Shown one piece after another: positions 19,412 to 28,974 of a DNA stretch of 64,000 bases. The notes below the pieces were generated by a model. That model did no database searches. It was not told where the DNA came from and worked only from the letters and a program-made list of their open reading frames with translations. Source of the stretch: JBJSXJ01 sp044235425. GTDB taxonomy: Bacteria; Planctomycetota; Planctomycetia; Pirellulales; Pirellulaceae. The stretch is from NCBI GenBank assembly GCA_044235425.1, contig JBIIHW010000010.1:71466-135465 (forward strand), in the 5' to 3' direction. The position numbers and the translations under genes were made by a program. Each line of letters starts with the position of its first letter. The stretch's first letter is position 1.

Positions 19412-20485
19412 CTAAGGTTTTGTCGAGTTGGTTACTGGTTTGACTTCCTCGGGCTTCACGGCCTGAGGGGGCTTCACAGGCTGCTCCGGCTTCACAGGCT
19501 GAGCGGGGCCTGTCTTCAGCGGACCAGGTTCGTTGCCGACAGGACTCGACGCGCCGCTGGCAGCGGCAGTTCCGGCGTTCGTGGATGTATTCGTCCCGCT
19601 CACGCCATCCGGCTTCTCTCCGGACGTCTGTTTCACCTGCTCATCTCTGTGCGGCTCAAGATGGCGAAACACCTGCTCTTTCGCATACTGACTTAACGGA
19701 TCGTCTGCATCCTCGTCAGCCTGCATACCAACCGTCTCGTCCTCGCTCGGCTCCTCCTCCGAAAACATCGGCGGTAACGGCCGCATCGTGGGAATCTGCA
19801 TCCGCGAACCAGCAAACTGAGTGCCACGATAAATCGTGCCCTCTTGAAAGGGTCCAATTCCCAAAATCCAGGAGTCGCGGGCATTGCTCACCGCCTGCGA
19901 AATACCAGCCTGCCAAACCGGCTCGCGCGTCTGTCGCTCATAAGCAAACACACCAATTTTCGCCGCACCGACTTGCACAATCTTCCGCGCCACCGACAAC
20001 TCCGGTAGCGATGGAATCGAAGGGCCGTTCGCGACCACATTCGCCGCCGCACTATATGGAGCACTCGCCGGTAACCCATACACCACTTCGTTATTGTCGA
20101 CCCCCACCGCGCCTAATCGGGCCTCGACAACAAAGTCCGCTTCTTCCAGCTTATCTTGCAAACGACAATCCGCCGCCACCATCTGCTGCCGAAGCGAACT
20201 GATCACATACTCCGCGTTCACATACCCCAGCCCCTTCAAATTCCCAATGAACGCAGGATCCTTCGTGTTCACCACATACTTCGTATCAAAGAAAACCTTT
20301 TGCCCAGACAGCTCCTTAAAGTCAATCTGCGCCACCGCTCGATCAACCGCATCCGACATCAAGAGCTGCTCCGTGGCCGTGCGACTCTTCGTCGAACCGC
20401 AGCCTGTCTGACAAATCCAGGCCAACAGCAGCAACAGCGTGATTCCGCTTTCCTTGACTCTCGTAACCATCACTCGACCATTCAC
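19412..20485 (-). CDS. Lipoprotein with Pro/Lys-rich tail (DUF6655-like)
   Basis: The product has 357 residues from the ATG at 20485; an ATG five codons later is equally plausible. A lipoprotein signal (LLLLLAWICQTGC) precedes a conserved-looking domain with TKSRTATEQLLMSDAVDRA, which I associate with a planctomycete lipoprotein family (DUF6655), from memory and unverified. The domain (about 30-230) includes KYVVNTKDP and a predicted beta-rich part ending QFAGSRMQIPTMRPLPP. The last 100 residues are low complexity, ending in repeated QPVKP/QAVKPEE units that could span the periplasm or peptidoglycan. It lies downstream of a G-rich tract. It is probably anchored in a membrane facing the periplasm. 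Confidence 0.75.
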   Translation of the reverse strand: MNGRVMVTRVKESGITLLLLLAWICQTGCGSTKSRTATEQLLMSDAVDRAVAQIDFKELSGQKVFFDTKYVVNTKDPAFIGNLKGLGYVNAEYVISSLRQQMVAADCRLQDKLEEADFVVEARLGAVGVDNNEVVYGLPASAPYSAAANVVANGPSIPSLPELSVARKIVQVGAAKIGVFAYERQTREPVWQAGISQAVSNARDSWILGIGPFQEGTIYRGTQFAGSRMQIPTMRPLPPMFSEEEPSEDETVGMQADEDADDPLSQYAKEQVFRHLEPHRDEQVKQTSGEKPDGVSGTNTSTNAGTAAASGASSPVGNEPGPLKTGPAQPVKPEQPVKPPQAVKPEEVKPVTNSTKP

Positions 20486-20577
20486 AGAAACCTCAACTTC
20501 CTACCACCCTGGCGGCGCGGGAGTATAGCGATGCCCAGCAACTGCCCCAATGTCAATTGGGGAAAGCTGGAGAGGAT

Positions 20578-20640
20578 GGGGGGGTGGGGGGGGTCGGGTT
20601 TCGGGGTTCGGGTTGCGGGTTGTGGGTTGTGGGTTGCGGG
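20578..20640. repeat. G-run tract, potential G-quadruplex
   Basis: Runs of 7 and 8 G are followed by at least seven GGG/GGGG runs spaced by two to four bases (units like gggttgc and gggttgt). The tract lies about 95 bases upstream of the minus-strand lipoprotein gene, with the G-rich strand as its template strand. It may be a polymerase pause or simple expansion of a heptamer. Confidence 0.6.
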
Positions 20641-20689
20641 TATGGTCTTCCATCCCCGCACTTAATCTCCGTGCCCGTCGTATCTCTGT

Positions 20690-20740
20690 GCGCAGCAAAT
20701 CCCCGAGCGCAGCAAATCCCCGAGCGCGGCAAATCCCTCT
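20690..20740. repeat. 17-bp tandem repeat
   Basis: Three consecutive 17-base units start with gcgcagcaaatcccc (20690-20706, 20707-20723) and a diverged third (20724-20740). They lie just past the stop codon of the Tat-exported protein gene at 20750. Confidence 0.7.
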
Positions 20741-20749
20741 GCGCAGCCG

Positions 20750-22111
20750 CTACGTCCGCGCGAACGTCGACTCGCGCGGTGCTTCGTAACGGAATACCAA
20801 ATGCGGTGTCTCCAGACGACGCTCGCCCTGGCCAATCGATCGCACACCCGCTTCCACCAAGCCGGTAGTCAACAACGTCCGCTCGATCGGACAGGGTGCC
20901 TTGCCCGTCGTAAAGGTTTCTTCCGCCTTGGCCATGAGTGCTGCGGAATAGACCACATTTGGATTAGGTGGCAGATGAAAGAGCGTTGAGAGCGGCTCGG
21001 GCTGGCCTTTCATGCGCGCGGCAAAGGTGAAATCACCGACCAGTCCGTTCATCAAGAGCATCGTCGCCTTAACTCCATCGGCATATTCAATCCGATAGGC
21101 GATCGGCTCTTTCACCCACGCTCGCATCTGCGCCACCGTCGGATATCGATGACTGAACGTCTCGGGCTGCTGCAGCGTGTGACTCCGCGACAAACAAGCC
21201 TCAAACAACTTCGGGTCCCAGCCGCCCGCCTGCCAATTGCCCGCCTCGAGTGCTCGCCAGACCGCATCGCCGCGCAATCCTTGCACAGCTACCACACCGG
21301 ATTCGCCACCTTTCCGCCGCTCGGCCATGCACTGAATGACTTCCAGAGCATGGAAGTCGTAACTATCAAGGCCACCCATAGCGACGCACAACAGTTCTTC
21401 AACTTCCGCTCCGTAGGGCATATCAATGGCGGGCATCCGCCAAGTGACGGGGAGCGATGAACCGGCAGCGAAGCCAAACTTCAGTTCGCGGGACAGTTCC
21501 ACCATCTCTTTCGCCCAGTCCCACTTCCACGACAAATGCTTGTCGTTGAAAACGGGCACCGAGCGTCCATCTTGTCGAAAGACATCCGTCGTCTGTTTGA
21601 AGAACTCGTAGCGGGGATATTTCGTCTGCTTAAACTCGTTTTGTGGATAGTCACCATGCTCGCCGATAATCAGCACGGCGTCGACGGCGAGTCTTTTGCC
21701 GCCGCACCGCAGAGTTTCCGCAATCGAACCGTAAAGGGGAAACTTGAACTCTTCCGAGCGCTGTCGACTGAGGTCATTTTCCGGACGCTGATCGACGTAT
21801 GCGGAGACGACGTCAAAGGGTGGACGGTACCAGCGACCGTCGCGTGGATAACCCACCAAGAAACGCTCACCCATGTGCCAGGCATGCGAGCGATAGCGCC
21901 ACTCGGTCGTGATAATGGCAAGACGTTTGCGCTGAGCTGCAGTGCCGCGCGGTTCGTCGGCGGCCCACAACGATGCCGCTCCATCCAAACCGCTGGACTT
22001 CACCAGGCGATTTGTTTCTGCACTGCCGATGGTTAGCCAAGTAGCGGCTGCGGCGGCAGGAAGGTGATACAAAAAATCCCGCCGCGAGTCATTCCGTGCC
22101 GTTTTCCGCAT
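20750..22111 (-). CDS. Tat-exported protein of unknown function
   Basis: The start at 22111 gives a twin-arginine signal (SRRDFLYHLPAAAAATWL) right after the N-terminus and has AAAGGG six bases upstream; the longer open frame would overlap the preceding gene. The 453-residue product has a mixed alpha/beta body with RLAIITTEWRYRSHAWHMGE, a phrase VDAVLIIGEHGDYP, and PVFNDKHLSWKWDWAKEM. These suggest a nucleotide- or sugar-binding Rossmann-like fold, but no family is firmly recognised. It follows the giant gene by only 34 bases on the same strand, so the two are likely co-transcribed and may act together in the envelope. Confidence 0.75.
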   Translation of the reverse strand: MRKTARNDSRRDFLYHLPAAAAATWLTIGSAETNRLVKSSGLDGAASLWAADEPRGTAAQRKRLAIITTEWRYRSHAWHMGERFLVGYPRDGRWYRPPFDVVSAYVDQRPENDLSRQRSEEFKFPLYGSIAETLRCGGKRLAVDAVLIIGEHGDYPQNEFKQTKYPRYEFFKQTTDVFRQDGRSVPVFNDKHLSWKWDWAKEMVELSRELKFGFAAGSSLPVTWRMPAIDMPYGAEVEELLCVAMGGLDSYDFHALEVIQCMAERRKGGESGVVAVQGLRGDAVWRALEAGNWQAGGWDPKLFEACLSRSHTLQQPETFSHRYPTVAQMRAWVKEPIAYRIEYADGVKATMLLMNGLVGDFTFAARMKGQPEPLSTLFHLPPNPNVVYSAALMAKAEETFTTGKAPCPIERTLLTTGLVEAGVRSIGQGERRLETPHLVFRYEAPRESTFART

Positions 22112-22145
22112 ACCGAACCCTTTCTCAGTTTGCCGCTGAAGCGGG

Positions 22146-25100
22146 CTACCGAGTGGGTGGTGCCGCCTCGCGGACGATCGCGCCAAATTCGTCACTCAAA
22201 ATCAGGATGGAAAATCGACCTGCTGTTTCCAGGTCATTGGTGCTTAGCGAAGCATACTCAAAGCGTCCACGGATATCCGTGTAACCATCTTTGTAGAACT
22301 TCACCTCGCCACTGTCGGTGCGAGCGTACACTTTCACGTAGGCTTTTGCTACCGGTTTTCCGGTCGTGCTATGAGTCACCTTGACCTGACCATAGTTCGC
22401 GACCACCTGGACAGACAGCGAGTTGGAATAGTACGGCTGATTTTTCGTTTGGCTGCCGCCGACAATCTCCACCAGCACATTCTTATTGTGCAGGGATTCG
22501 GGCAGAGCAAACTTGTGGCTGCTCGCTTTTTCGGGCAACGCGATCTCTTGGGTTTGATTGGGCCGAATCGCGGAGAACTGCCCGCCGAATTGCTGTACGA
22601 ACGGATTGCGACTGAACAGCAGCTCGACATCCATCACGTAGTAATTCACGCGCACGGATTTCAGATTCTGATAGTTGATCGAGACCTGTTTGGCTTCGAC
22701 CGTGAAGTCGAAGGTCGGCTCGGTCGCCGCCAGTGCCGCCAGTTGCTGCGTGCGATCCTCGGCATCCACGGTTGCCGCCAGCTTCCCTTCCGCCTCATCG
22801 AGCTGCGCGATGACGGCCGCGAATGTATTCCGCCAGCGATCCACTGGATGATTGACGTACTTGGTCGCGATAGCGCGTGCACCGGCAAGATCGGCAGTGA
22901 AGAAATCGAGATAGGCGGCGCAGTAGTCGTACTGCATGCGCGTGGCAATCTTTTCTACTCGCACTTTTCCAAAAGCGGCCAGCGCCTCTTCCACTCGATC
23001 TTGCAGCACGAGGTAATAAGTAATGGCCAGCCAATCTTCATCGGTGAGTTCGCGCTGGTAGGAGAGCTGCTTGAGCAGGCGATGATATTGCTCTTGCAGA
23101 CGATTATTCACAATCTGTCGTCGCTTACCCAGCGCATGGGCGCGGGCATTGACCAGCGGCTTGTACTCCAGATGCTCATACGTCCGACGTTCCACAGGAT
23201 CATGAGTCAGCAGCGGACTAGTCAAGCGACCGCCGGTTTCATTTACCAGGGCATCGGTATGTCGGAGAAACTCCTGAACTGCCGGCGCGACGTTGTGCAT
23301 GAGTGCGTATGACCATAAGGTGGGATGATAGACGCGTCGTGATGACAGCAGACTGATTGTGGCTTCAAAAAAAGCTTTGTCGCGCATCCGGAACGCAATC
23401 TTGTCCAAGTTCAAACGCTGAATGTTCTGCTTGGAGAGGAAGGCCAATACTTCTTCGTTGGTACCGTGTTGCGAAACGTGATCCCACGAACCCGCATCGA
23501 TCTTCGAAGGTTTCTCAACTACCGGAAACTCCATCGGCTTGGCGGCAGCGATCATCTGCTCATTTTTGGCTACATGGACCGGAAAATGAGCGAACTTGCC
23601 TGCAGCCGGGAAATAGAAATGATATTCGACCGTTTGCGTGTGATACGGTTCCAGCGTGATGTGCATCGTCCGCGTAAACTGGCTGTTGAGTACGGGTATG
23701 GCACCGATTGGTACTTGAATGAGAACCGTAAGCTTCTGGCGCGAGGATGTGGGATTGGTAACTACGACCTGACAGCCGTAAACGGTTTGGATCACGAATT
23801 CATCGGTCACATATTTATCCACCGTCTCGCCATTCTCCACGCGTTGCCGATCACCATGGCGAAAGAAATTCTGACTAACGAGGATTGGTGTCGCGGCAGC
23901 AGCTTCCTGCGCCAACTTCACCTCTTCGTGAAATACGATCATCGGTCCGGCGGCTTTGAGCGTCATTTTTCGGCCTTCGAATTTCACCTCATGCTGCGGT
24001 GCGGTGAAGGGCAGGTCGAGCACGGCGAGTGCCAGCATCATTTCGCTGAAATTACGTGATGCAGCGGCAAAGTTCTTGGAGAGGAACGGCTGTGCCGGAT
24101 CATGCTGTGCGTAGTCGCGCCAAAAGGCGTTGACGGTGATCAAGCCCGGTAATCGTTGATCGAGCGGCAGCTGATAATAGTTGTTCTCGGCCCACTCGCG
24201 CGTCGGATCCAGTTTGCGATAGAGCTGACGTTCCGCGAGTCGATCTTTTTCGTCGGTATCAAAGAATTGCTGCTGCTTACGAGCTTCTCCCGCTTCGCGA
24301 TCCGCCGCCTTGGCCTCGCCAGATCTGGCGCGTCGTAGCGCGTTGCCATCGCGTGCCTGGAGCGACTTTGCGGCTTCGTCAAGAGCGGCACTTTTATCAG
24401 CCAACTTCCGCTTGAGCTGTTCGTTCTCGGCTAACTCGCGGCCCGCATCTTTTTTTGCCGCACCGAATCCTCCCCCGGCTCCACCGGCTGGTGCCGGCGG
24501 CGGAGGAGCTCCTGGCGCGGCAGCGGCGGCAGCGGTACGCGGCTTGCCTGCCATCGCGGGCCCACCGCTTCCTTTTCCATCCAACGCCCGCTCAGCCGCC
24601 TTCTCCAACACAGCGCCTAATTTGGCTTGCTGCGCATCGGCCTGTGCGTTGGCTAGACCCAACTGATCACTCGCTTCCAGCGAACGCCCTTTCACGGCGG
24701 TATCGAACAAGCGTATGAATTCATCCACATTGGGCGGCAACATCTCAAATAGATCGGCGACATGGCGAGCTTCACTCGTCCGCTCATTGGCAACTCGCTG
24801 CGCAATCAAGATTCGCTCCGCAATATTGAGCTGCCCGTGACTCCATGGTCGCGTGAAGTCCTGAATGTTGTCGCCCAGCAGCCAACGATCCAGGTACGTT
24901 TTTTCTTTCTTGTTCGCCAAGTAAGGCTTTACCACGGCGTTAAAAAACTCAGGGTCCTTCTTCGCGAGGAAAAAATTCAGTTCATGGCAAGCATATTTGG
25001 AATACTGAGCCCGCTTCTCCTCGATCTTCATCGTGGGCCACTGCAAGATGAACCGAAATTCCGCCAGCTTCGGATCCTTCGATAGAGTCGTGTAGAGCGA

Positions 25101-28100
25101 GTAGACGCGCGCCAGACTGTCGTAGTTATCGAACCGCGTGGTCGTTATGTCGGCCAATTCGAATACCGCGCCGGACGCGACGAGCGACGTTTGCTTTTGC
25201 TGAGTGAAATGCTTGGCCGGATCGAGTCCCGAAGTAAGCCGCAAATCGAGCAACTGTGTTTTAGGTTCCTCCATCGTCAGCGAACGATACGTGGTGTGCA
25301 GCGGATCGACAGCCACGATGTGGAGTTGCTGATGGGCGCCGATCGCAGCTTTGGGAATCGTCACCACACCTTTCTCATCCGGCGTGAGATTGACGAGCAC
25401 CACGGAGGCCTCGGCAAGAAAATCCAGATCAGAAAAACCACCCGCATCTGCCAAACGGGCATCGCCGGCCGCCTTCCGCGACGCATCACCCATCTCAGCT
25501 TCGCCCTTGCCACGGAACGATTCGCCGCGCTGTGCGACAACTTCACCAGTTTCCGTCGAACGCACTGCCCACGGATTGAGTAGCAATGAGGGGCGTTCCA
25601 GAGTGTTACCCGGATATTTTTTCGCATACTTGCGATCAATGATGTAACGGTACTCGTCACCAATGTTCCGGCCCGTCACATAGACGGAAGCAGCACTGCC
25701 CGAGGTAAACAAATACGGCTCCGCATCACGTACTTTTGCCAAGTGTCCATACGCTTGAAAGGCGGGGACATAGCGAGTGGCAAACACGTGAACACGAGCC
25801 ACCTTCGAGACGTTACTCAACGATATCTGAACACGATCTGCTTCCGCCGTAACGGAGGCAATCGCCAGTGGTGCGAGCGGTCGAGTTTCTAACTGTCGGA
25901 TTGAGCCAACGATGTAATTGCCGATCTGATCACCAGCCACCAATCGCACCCGCAATCGCTGATTTACGCCCTTTAACCAGAGGTCATAATCACCTGCGGG
26001 AAGCTTATCGATGACGACGAGTCCATTCTTAATGGTGAGGGCTGTGAAACGATCGGCAACGTAGTTATCTCCCCGCAGCTCCAATAGCGATAACTCTTCG
26101 CGAGAAGCCTCCGGCTTGCTCCCAAGATATGGCAACGTAACCGCCTCACCCACTCGACCGTGAATGGTCGCGGGATAGCTATAAGCGTCGGCCTGCAGAG
26201 GCCAACTGTGAGATGTGCCTTCGGGGCCGGTCGCCGTCAGCGTGACGATCTCTGCCAGTTCCCCCAATTGCACTCGACCTAAGGCATCTGTCTTGAGAGT
26301 CACCTGAATCGGCTCTTGAAAATCTCGATGCTTGGCCACGAGATTCACCGCACGCGAAGCTTTCGGCTCGCCAGTTCTCCCCAGCAGTTCAACAAAATAC
26401 TTACCCGCAGCGCGTACCAAAAATAGATCTTCAATCTTCTCGGTACGATTGATTTCATTCAGCGTGAACGACTCTTGTACGACGAGATCATTCTTGCGGC
26501 CCTGGCTCTTGTTCTGAATTTTTGCCCGTAGTACGAATTGGATCGCCGCTGTTCGTGCCGGTACTTGAAATTCATGTTCCGTCTCGCGATCTTCGAACAG
26601 CGGCAGGTTGGGAATCTCCTGAGTCGTCGCGACACCATCCAAGTCGGTAGTGGTGATAATGAGTGAAACGTCCTCTAAGCGTTTGATGGTTACAGGCGTG
26701 CCGTTGAGTGACAGTCCGCTGCGAATAACGACCCGAGCCTTCTTGCGCGTCAGCAGTGATTCTCGATCGACATAGATTCCCGCCGAGAGAGAGTAGTTCT
26801 CGCCTTCATGCTGGAACGAGTCCAAGCTGGACAGTTCACCACGACTGATGACGATCGAACGACGCTCGGGATCCGTGCTGAAGGGCACCAGAATCGAGCC
26901 CTCTTGATCGGCCTGATACTCGCGTCCGGCCAGCCAGAGTCGCGCGTCGTTGACCGGCTTGTTCTTCTCATCGATGATCGTGAACCGCTGGCCGGCTGGC
27001 GTGGTACGCACCACTTGACTCAACTTGCCCTTGCGAATCAGCGCTCGACTGCTACGGCCATTACCGATGAAGTCGACCACATAGACGCCGGGCTTTTTGA
27101 GCTGAGGGAATTCAAATTTTCGTGCCACTCGCCGCAGCGGTGGATCTTGGTATTGGTAGGTCTTCTCATCATTAGCTACCAAGCCGTCGAGATTAATGTC
27201 CGTATCGATCTCGCGCAGATTCTCTCGGTAGAAACTGCTGGTATTAATCTCGAATACTTTGACGATCAAGGTGGACACATTCTTGATGTGTAGATCAAGC
27301 GTCACCGGCTCGTCAGCACCGAACTGAGATTTATTTGTCGCTGTGAAATCAATGTCCACTCGTTCTTTGAGTCGCTTGAAGGCTTCGGGAGGCAAGAACG
27401 ATGCCCATTGTTCGGATTCCCCCAGGCCATTGACGATCTTGGTCACGGCAAACAACTGCTTGAGATACTCCTCTTCGATGTACGGTGTGTAGGCTTGATA
27501 GTTAGCCGCCTGCACCAAGAAATGCGACAGATAATCCTGCACTAGTGGCTCATCGTTGCCGATCGCGGGGAGCAACGTCGCGGAGTTGAAATCGGTATTC
27601 AGATCGACCGGGTGACGGCGACTCTCTTCGGTCTCCAGAAATTTGCGCGATACGTAGGGCAGCGGTCTTGGCAATTTTAAATAGGTCAGAAAGCGTTCCG
27701 CGTTGTATTGCCCCTTGGCACGATCGGACACCAAACGGAAATACAGCACGTGCGCCTTCAGTGAATTGTGTACTGGGGCGAGCCGATTGGCGAACGTCCA
27801 GAGGCGCTCCAGATAAGCTTCGCGCACATTGCCATCACGACGCCAATCCTCATCCGCCGCGGGCTGGAGCTTGGTCAAGTAAGCCTGTACGAAGTTAGTT
27901 TGATTGAGCAGGTCGGGTTTCAGCGTCAGGCACTCTTCCAGTTGACTGAGCAGCAAGAGGCGATGAATCTCGAACGCGCCAAAGCCTGGCGAATTGGGGT
28001 GGTTCAGATCATCCACGATCAATTTGGGCAGGCCGGTGTAGTCCGGTCGTTTGAGTCGCTGCAGCAAATGGCGACGACGCTCGGGCGTCAACGGCTGCGT

Positions 28101-28634
28101 GACGAGCCAGTCGAGCGCGGAATCTTCCACTCCGTTCAGCTGAGCGTTGCGGCTGTAGACACGCTGCAGCAGTGTCTCGCGCTTGATCAACTGTGGGTCC
28201 AGCGCCACGGGTAAGTTTGGTTCCGCACCCACCACCTCTTTTTGATGCGGATAGCTCACGTTCAGCTTCGAGCGGAGATACTCGAGCGTCTTCTGCTGAT
28301 CTTTGTCATAGGTGAGCAGCGCCAGACGGAGTTCGATTTCCTGCAAGCGCGTTGTGCGATTGTGACGCTCTTGCCAAGGCTTGAACAACTCGCGGACCTG
28401 ATCGAACTGCTCCGTGTTGAGCAAATGCAGGGCGTTGTAGTAGTAGTACTCCTCGGTGCCCGGAATCAACTGTTTGAGTGCCACGGAGCGGTCCGAGGCG
28501 AGCGCGAAGTCCTCGACGTAGCCGATTTCGTCAGCCCGCAGCGAGCGATGGGGGTTGTTCACATCCGATCCCATCAATGCCAGGCCGATGGCTGCCGCAC
28601 TCCACAACCGACGTGATTTAAATAGGCGCTTCAT
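22146..28634 (-). CDS. Giant secreted protein with macroglobulin-like domains
   Basis: The product has 2162 residues. It begins with a signal peptide (LWSAAAIGLALMGS) and a helical, TPR-like N-terminal third. Around residues 440-1000 a series of beta-sandwich stretches resembles the MG domains of bacterial alpha-2-macroglobulins (for example VTLDLHIKNVSTLIVKVFE and KKPGVYVVDFIGNGRSSRAL). No thioester motif (CGEQ type) is present, so it is not a classical trapping macroglobulin. Residues about 1355-1400 are Ala/Pro/Gly low complexity, followed by a charged coiled coil (ENEQLKRKLADKSAALDEAA) and further mixed domains, ending with another beta-rich part. It is probably periplasmic or surface-attached. 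Four tandem 14-base leader repeats precede the ATG, and a Tat-exported protein gene follows closely. Confidence 0.8.
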   Translation of the reverse strand: MKRLFKSRRLWSAAAIGLALMGSDVNNPHRSLRADEIGYVEDFALASDRSVALKQLIPGTEEYYYYNALHLLNTEQFDQVRELFKPWQERHNRTTRLQEIELRLALLTYDKDQQKTLEYLRSKLNVSYPHQKEVVGAEPNLPVALDPQLIKRETLLQRVYSRNAQLNGVEDSALDWLVTQPLTPERRRHLLQRLKRPDYTGLPKLIVDDLNHPNSPGFGAFEIHRLLLLSQLEECLTLKPDLLNQTNFVQAYLTKLQPAADEDWRRDGNVREAYLERLWTFANRLAPVHNSLKAHVLYFRLVSDRAKGQYNAERFLTYLKLPRPLPYVSRKFLETEESRRHPVDLNTDFNSATLLPAIGNDEPLVQDYLSHFLVQAANYQAYTPYIEEEYLKQLFAVTKIVNGLGESEQWASFLPPEAFKRLKERVDIDFTATNKSQFGADEPVTLDLHIKNVSTLIVKVFEINTSSFYRENLREIDTDINLDGLVANDEKTYQYQDPPLRRVARKFEFPQLKKPGVYVVDFIGNGRSSRALIRKGKLSQVVRTTPAGQRFTIIDEKNKPVNDARLWLAGREYQADQEGSILVPFSTDPERRSIVISRGELSSLDSFQHEGENYSLSAGIYVDRESLLTRKKARVVIRSGLSLNGTPVTIKRLEDVSLIITTTDLDGVATTQEIPNLPLFEDRETEHEFQVPARTAAIQFVLRAKIQNKSQGRKNDLVVQESFTLNEINRTEKIEDLFLVRAAGKYFVELLGRTGEPKASRAVNLVAKHRDFQEPIQVTLKTDALGRVQLGELAEIVTLTATGPEGTSHSWPLQADAYSYPATIHGRVGEAVTLPYLGSKPEASREELSLLELRGDNYVADRFTALTIKNGLVVIDKLPAGDYDLWLKGVNQRLRVRLVAGDQIGNYIVGSIRQLETRPLAPLAIASVTAEADRVQISLSNVSKVARVHVFATRYVPAFQAYGHLAKVRDAEPYLFTSGSAASVYVTGRNIGDEYRYIIDRKYAKKYPGNTLERPSLLLNPWAVRSTETGEVVAQRGESFRGKGEAEMGDASRKAAGDARLADAGGFSDLDFLAEASVVLVNLTPDEKGVVTIPKAAIGAHQQLHIVAVDPLHTTYRSLTMEEPKTQLLDLRLTSGLDPAKHFTQQKQTSLVASGAVFELADITTTRFDNYDSLARVYSLYTTLSKDPKLAEFRFILQWPTMKIEEKRAQYSKYACHELNFFLAKKDPEFFNAVVKPYLANKKEKTYLDRWLLGDNIQDFTRPWSHGQLNIAERILIAQRVANERTSEARHVADLFEMLPPNVDEFIRLFDTAVKGRSLEASDQLGLANAQADAQQAKLGAVLEKAAERALDGKGSGGPAMAGKPRTAAAAAAPGAPPPPAPAGGAGGGFGAAKKDAGRELAENEQLKRKLADKSAALDEAAKSLQARDGNALRRARSGEAKAADREAGEARKQQQFFDTDEKDRLAERQLYRKLDPTREWAENNYYQLPLDQRLPGLITVNAFWRDYAQHDPAQPFLSKNFAAASRNFSEMMLALAVLDLPFTAPQHEVKFEGRKMTLKAAGPMIVFHEEVKLAQEAAAATPILVSQNFFRHGDRQRVENGETVDKYVTDEFVIQTVYGCQVVVTNPTSSRQKLTVLIQVPIGAIPVLNSQFTRTMHITLEPYHTQTVEYHFYFPAAGKFAHFPVHVAKNEQMIAAAKPMEFPVVEKPSKIDAGSWDHVSQHGTNEEVLAFLSKQNIQRLNLDKIAFRMRDKAFFEATISLLSSRRVYHPTLWSYALMHNVAPAVQEFLRHTDALVNETGGRLTSPLLTHDPVERRTYEHLEYKPLVNARAHALGKRRQIVNNRLQEQYHRLLKQLSYQRELTDEDWLAITYYLVLQDRVEEALAAFGKVRVEKIATRMQYDYCAAYLDFFTADLAGARAIATKYVNHPVDRWRNTFAAVIAQLDEAEGKLAATVDAEDRTQQLAALAATEPTFDFTVEAKQVSINYQNLKSVRVNYYVMDVELLFSRNPFVQQFGGQFSAIRPNQTQEIALPEKASSHKFALPESLHNKNVLVEIVGGSQTKNQPYYSNSLSVQVVANYGQVKVTHSTTGKPVAKAYVKVYARTDSGEVKFYKDGYTDIRGRFEYASLSTNDLETAGRFSILILSDEFGAIVREAAPPTR

Positions 28635-28638
28635 ACGT

Positions 28639-28694
28639 TAACCCCTGTGGAATAACCCCTGTGCAATAACCCCTGTGCAATAACCCCTGTGCAA
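28639..28694 (-). repeat. Four 14-bp tandem repeats with SD-like cores in the giant gene's leader
   Basis: Four direct copies (period 14) immediately precede the start codon of the 2162-residue gene. Read on the coding strand, each contains ACAGGGGTTA, so each carries a purine-rich AGGGG that could pair with 16S rRNA. The copy nearest the start differs by one base and leaves seven bases between GGGG and the ATG. Confidence 0.85.
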
Positions 28695-28762
28695 TACTAG
28701 CCTTGCGACTGCCATCGTGCTCGATCGCCGCGTCCCCAGACAAGAAGACGGAAGAGACACTA

Positions 28763-28791
28763 GTAGATACCGAGTATGCGTCAAAAGTTCC
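28763..28791 (-). promoter_or_regulatory. Candidate ECF-type promoter for the giant gene
   Basis: On the minus strand GGAACTT (28785-28791) is followed after 17 bases by TCTAC (28763-28767). This resembles the GGAACTT-16/17-TCnnA pattern of envelope-stress ECF sigma factors. It would start transcription about 75-100 bases upstream of the tandem leader repeats. Pattern match only. Confidence 0.3.
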
Positions 28792-28974
28792 GCAACTCAA
28801 AAAAGTTTCCCATTTGGCACGCTTGGGCAGCGGCCAATAACCCCACCCCTGGTTTTCCATTCGATCTCTATCAGGCCGGGGTATTTCACCTAGCAACTCG
28901 GTGACTCGGCTTCAGAGGCTGTCGGATATGTCGCCATAAACGCAAACATCACCAAGCGTTAGCGACAGAACTGA

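Noticed and set aside
22146..28634. Classical alpha-2-macroglobulin
   Set aside because: MG-like beta stretches are visible but the thioester motif is missing and the N-terminal and C-terminal architecture differs, so the name is used only as a resemblance.
28618..28896. A 92-codon minus-strand frame upstream of the giant gene
   Set aside because: Its C-terminal part is a translation of the 14-bp leader repeats and it overlaps the start of the giant gene in another frame.
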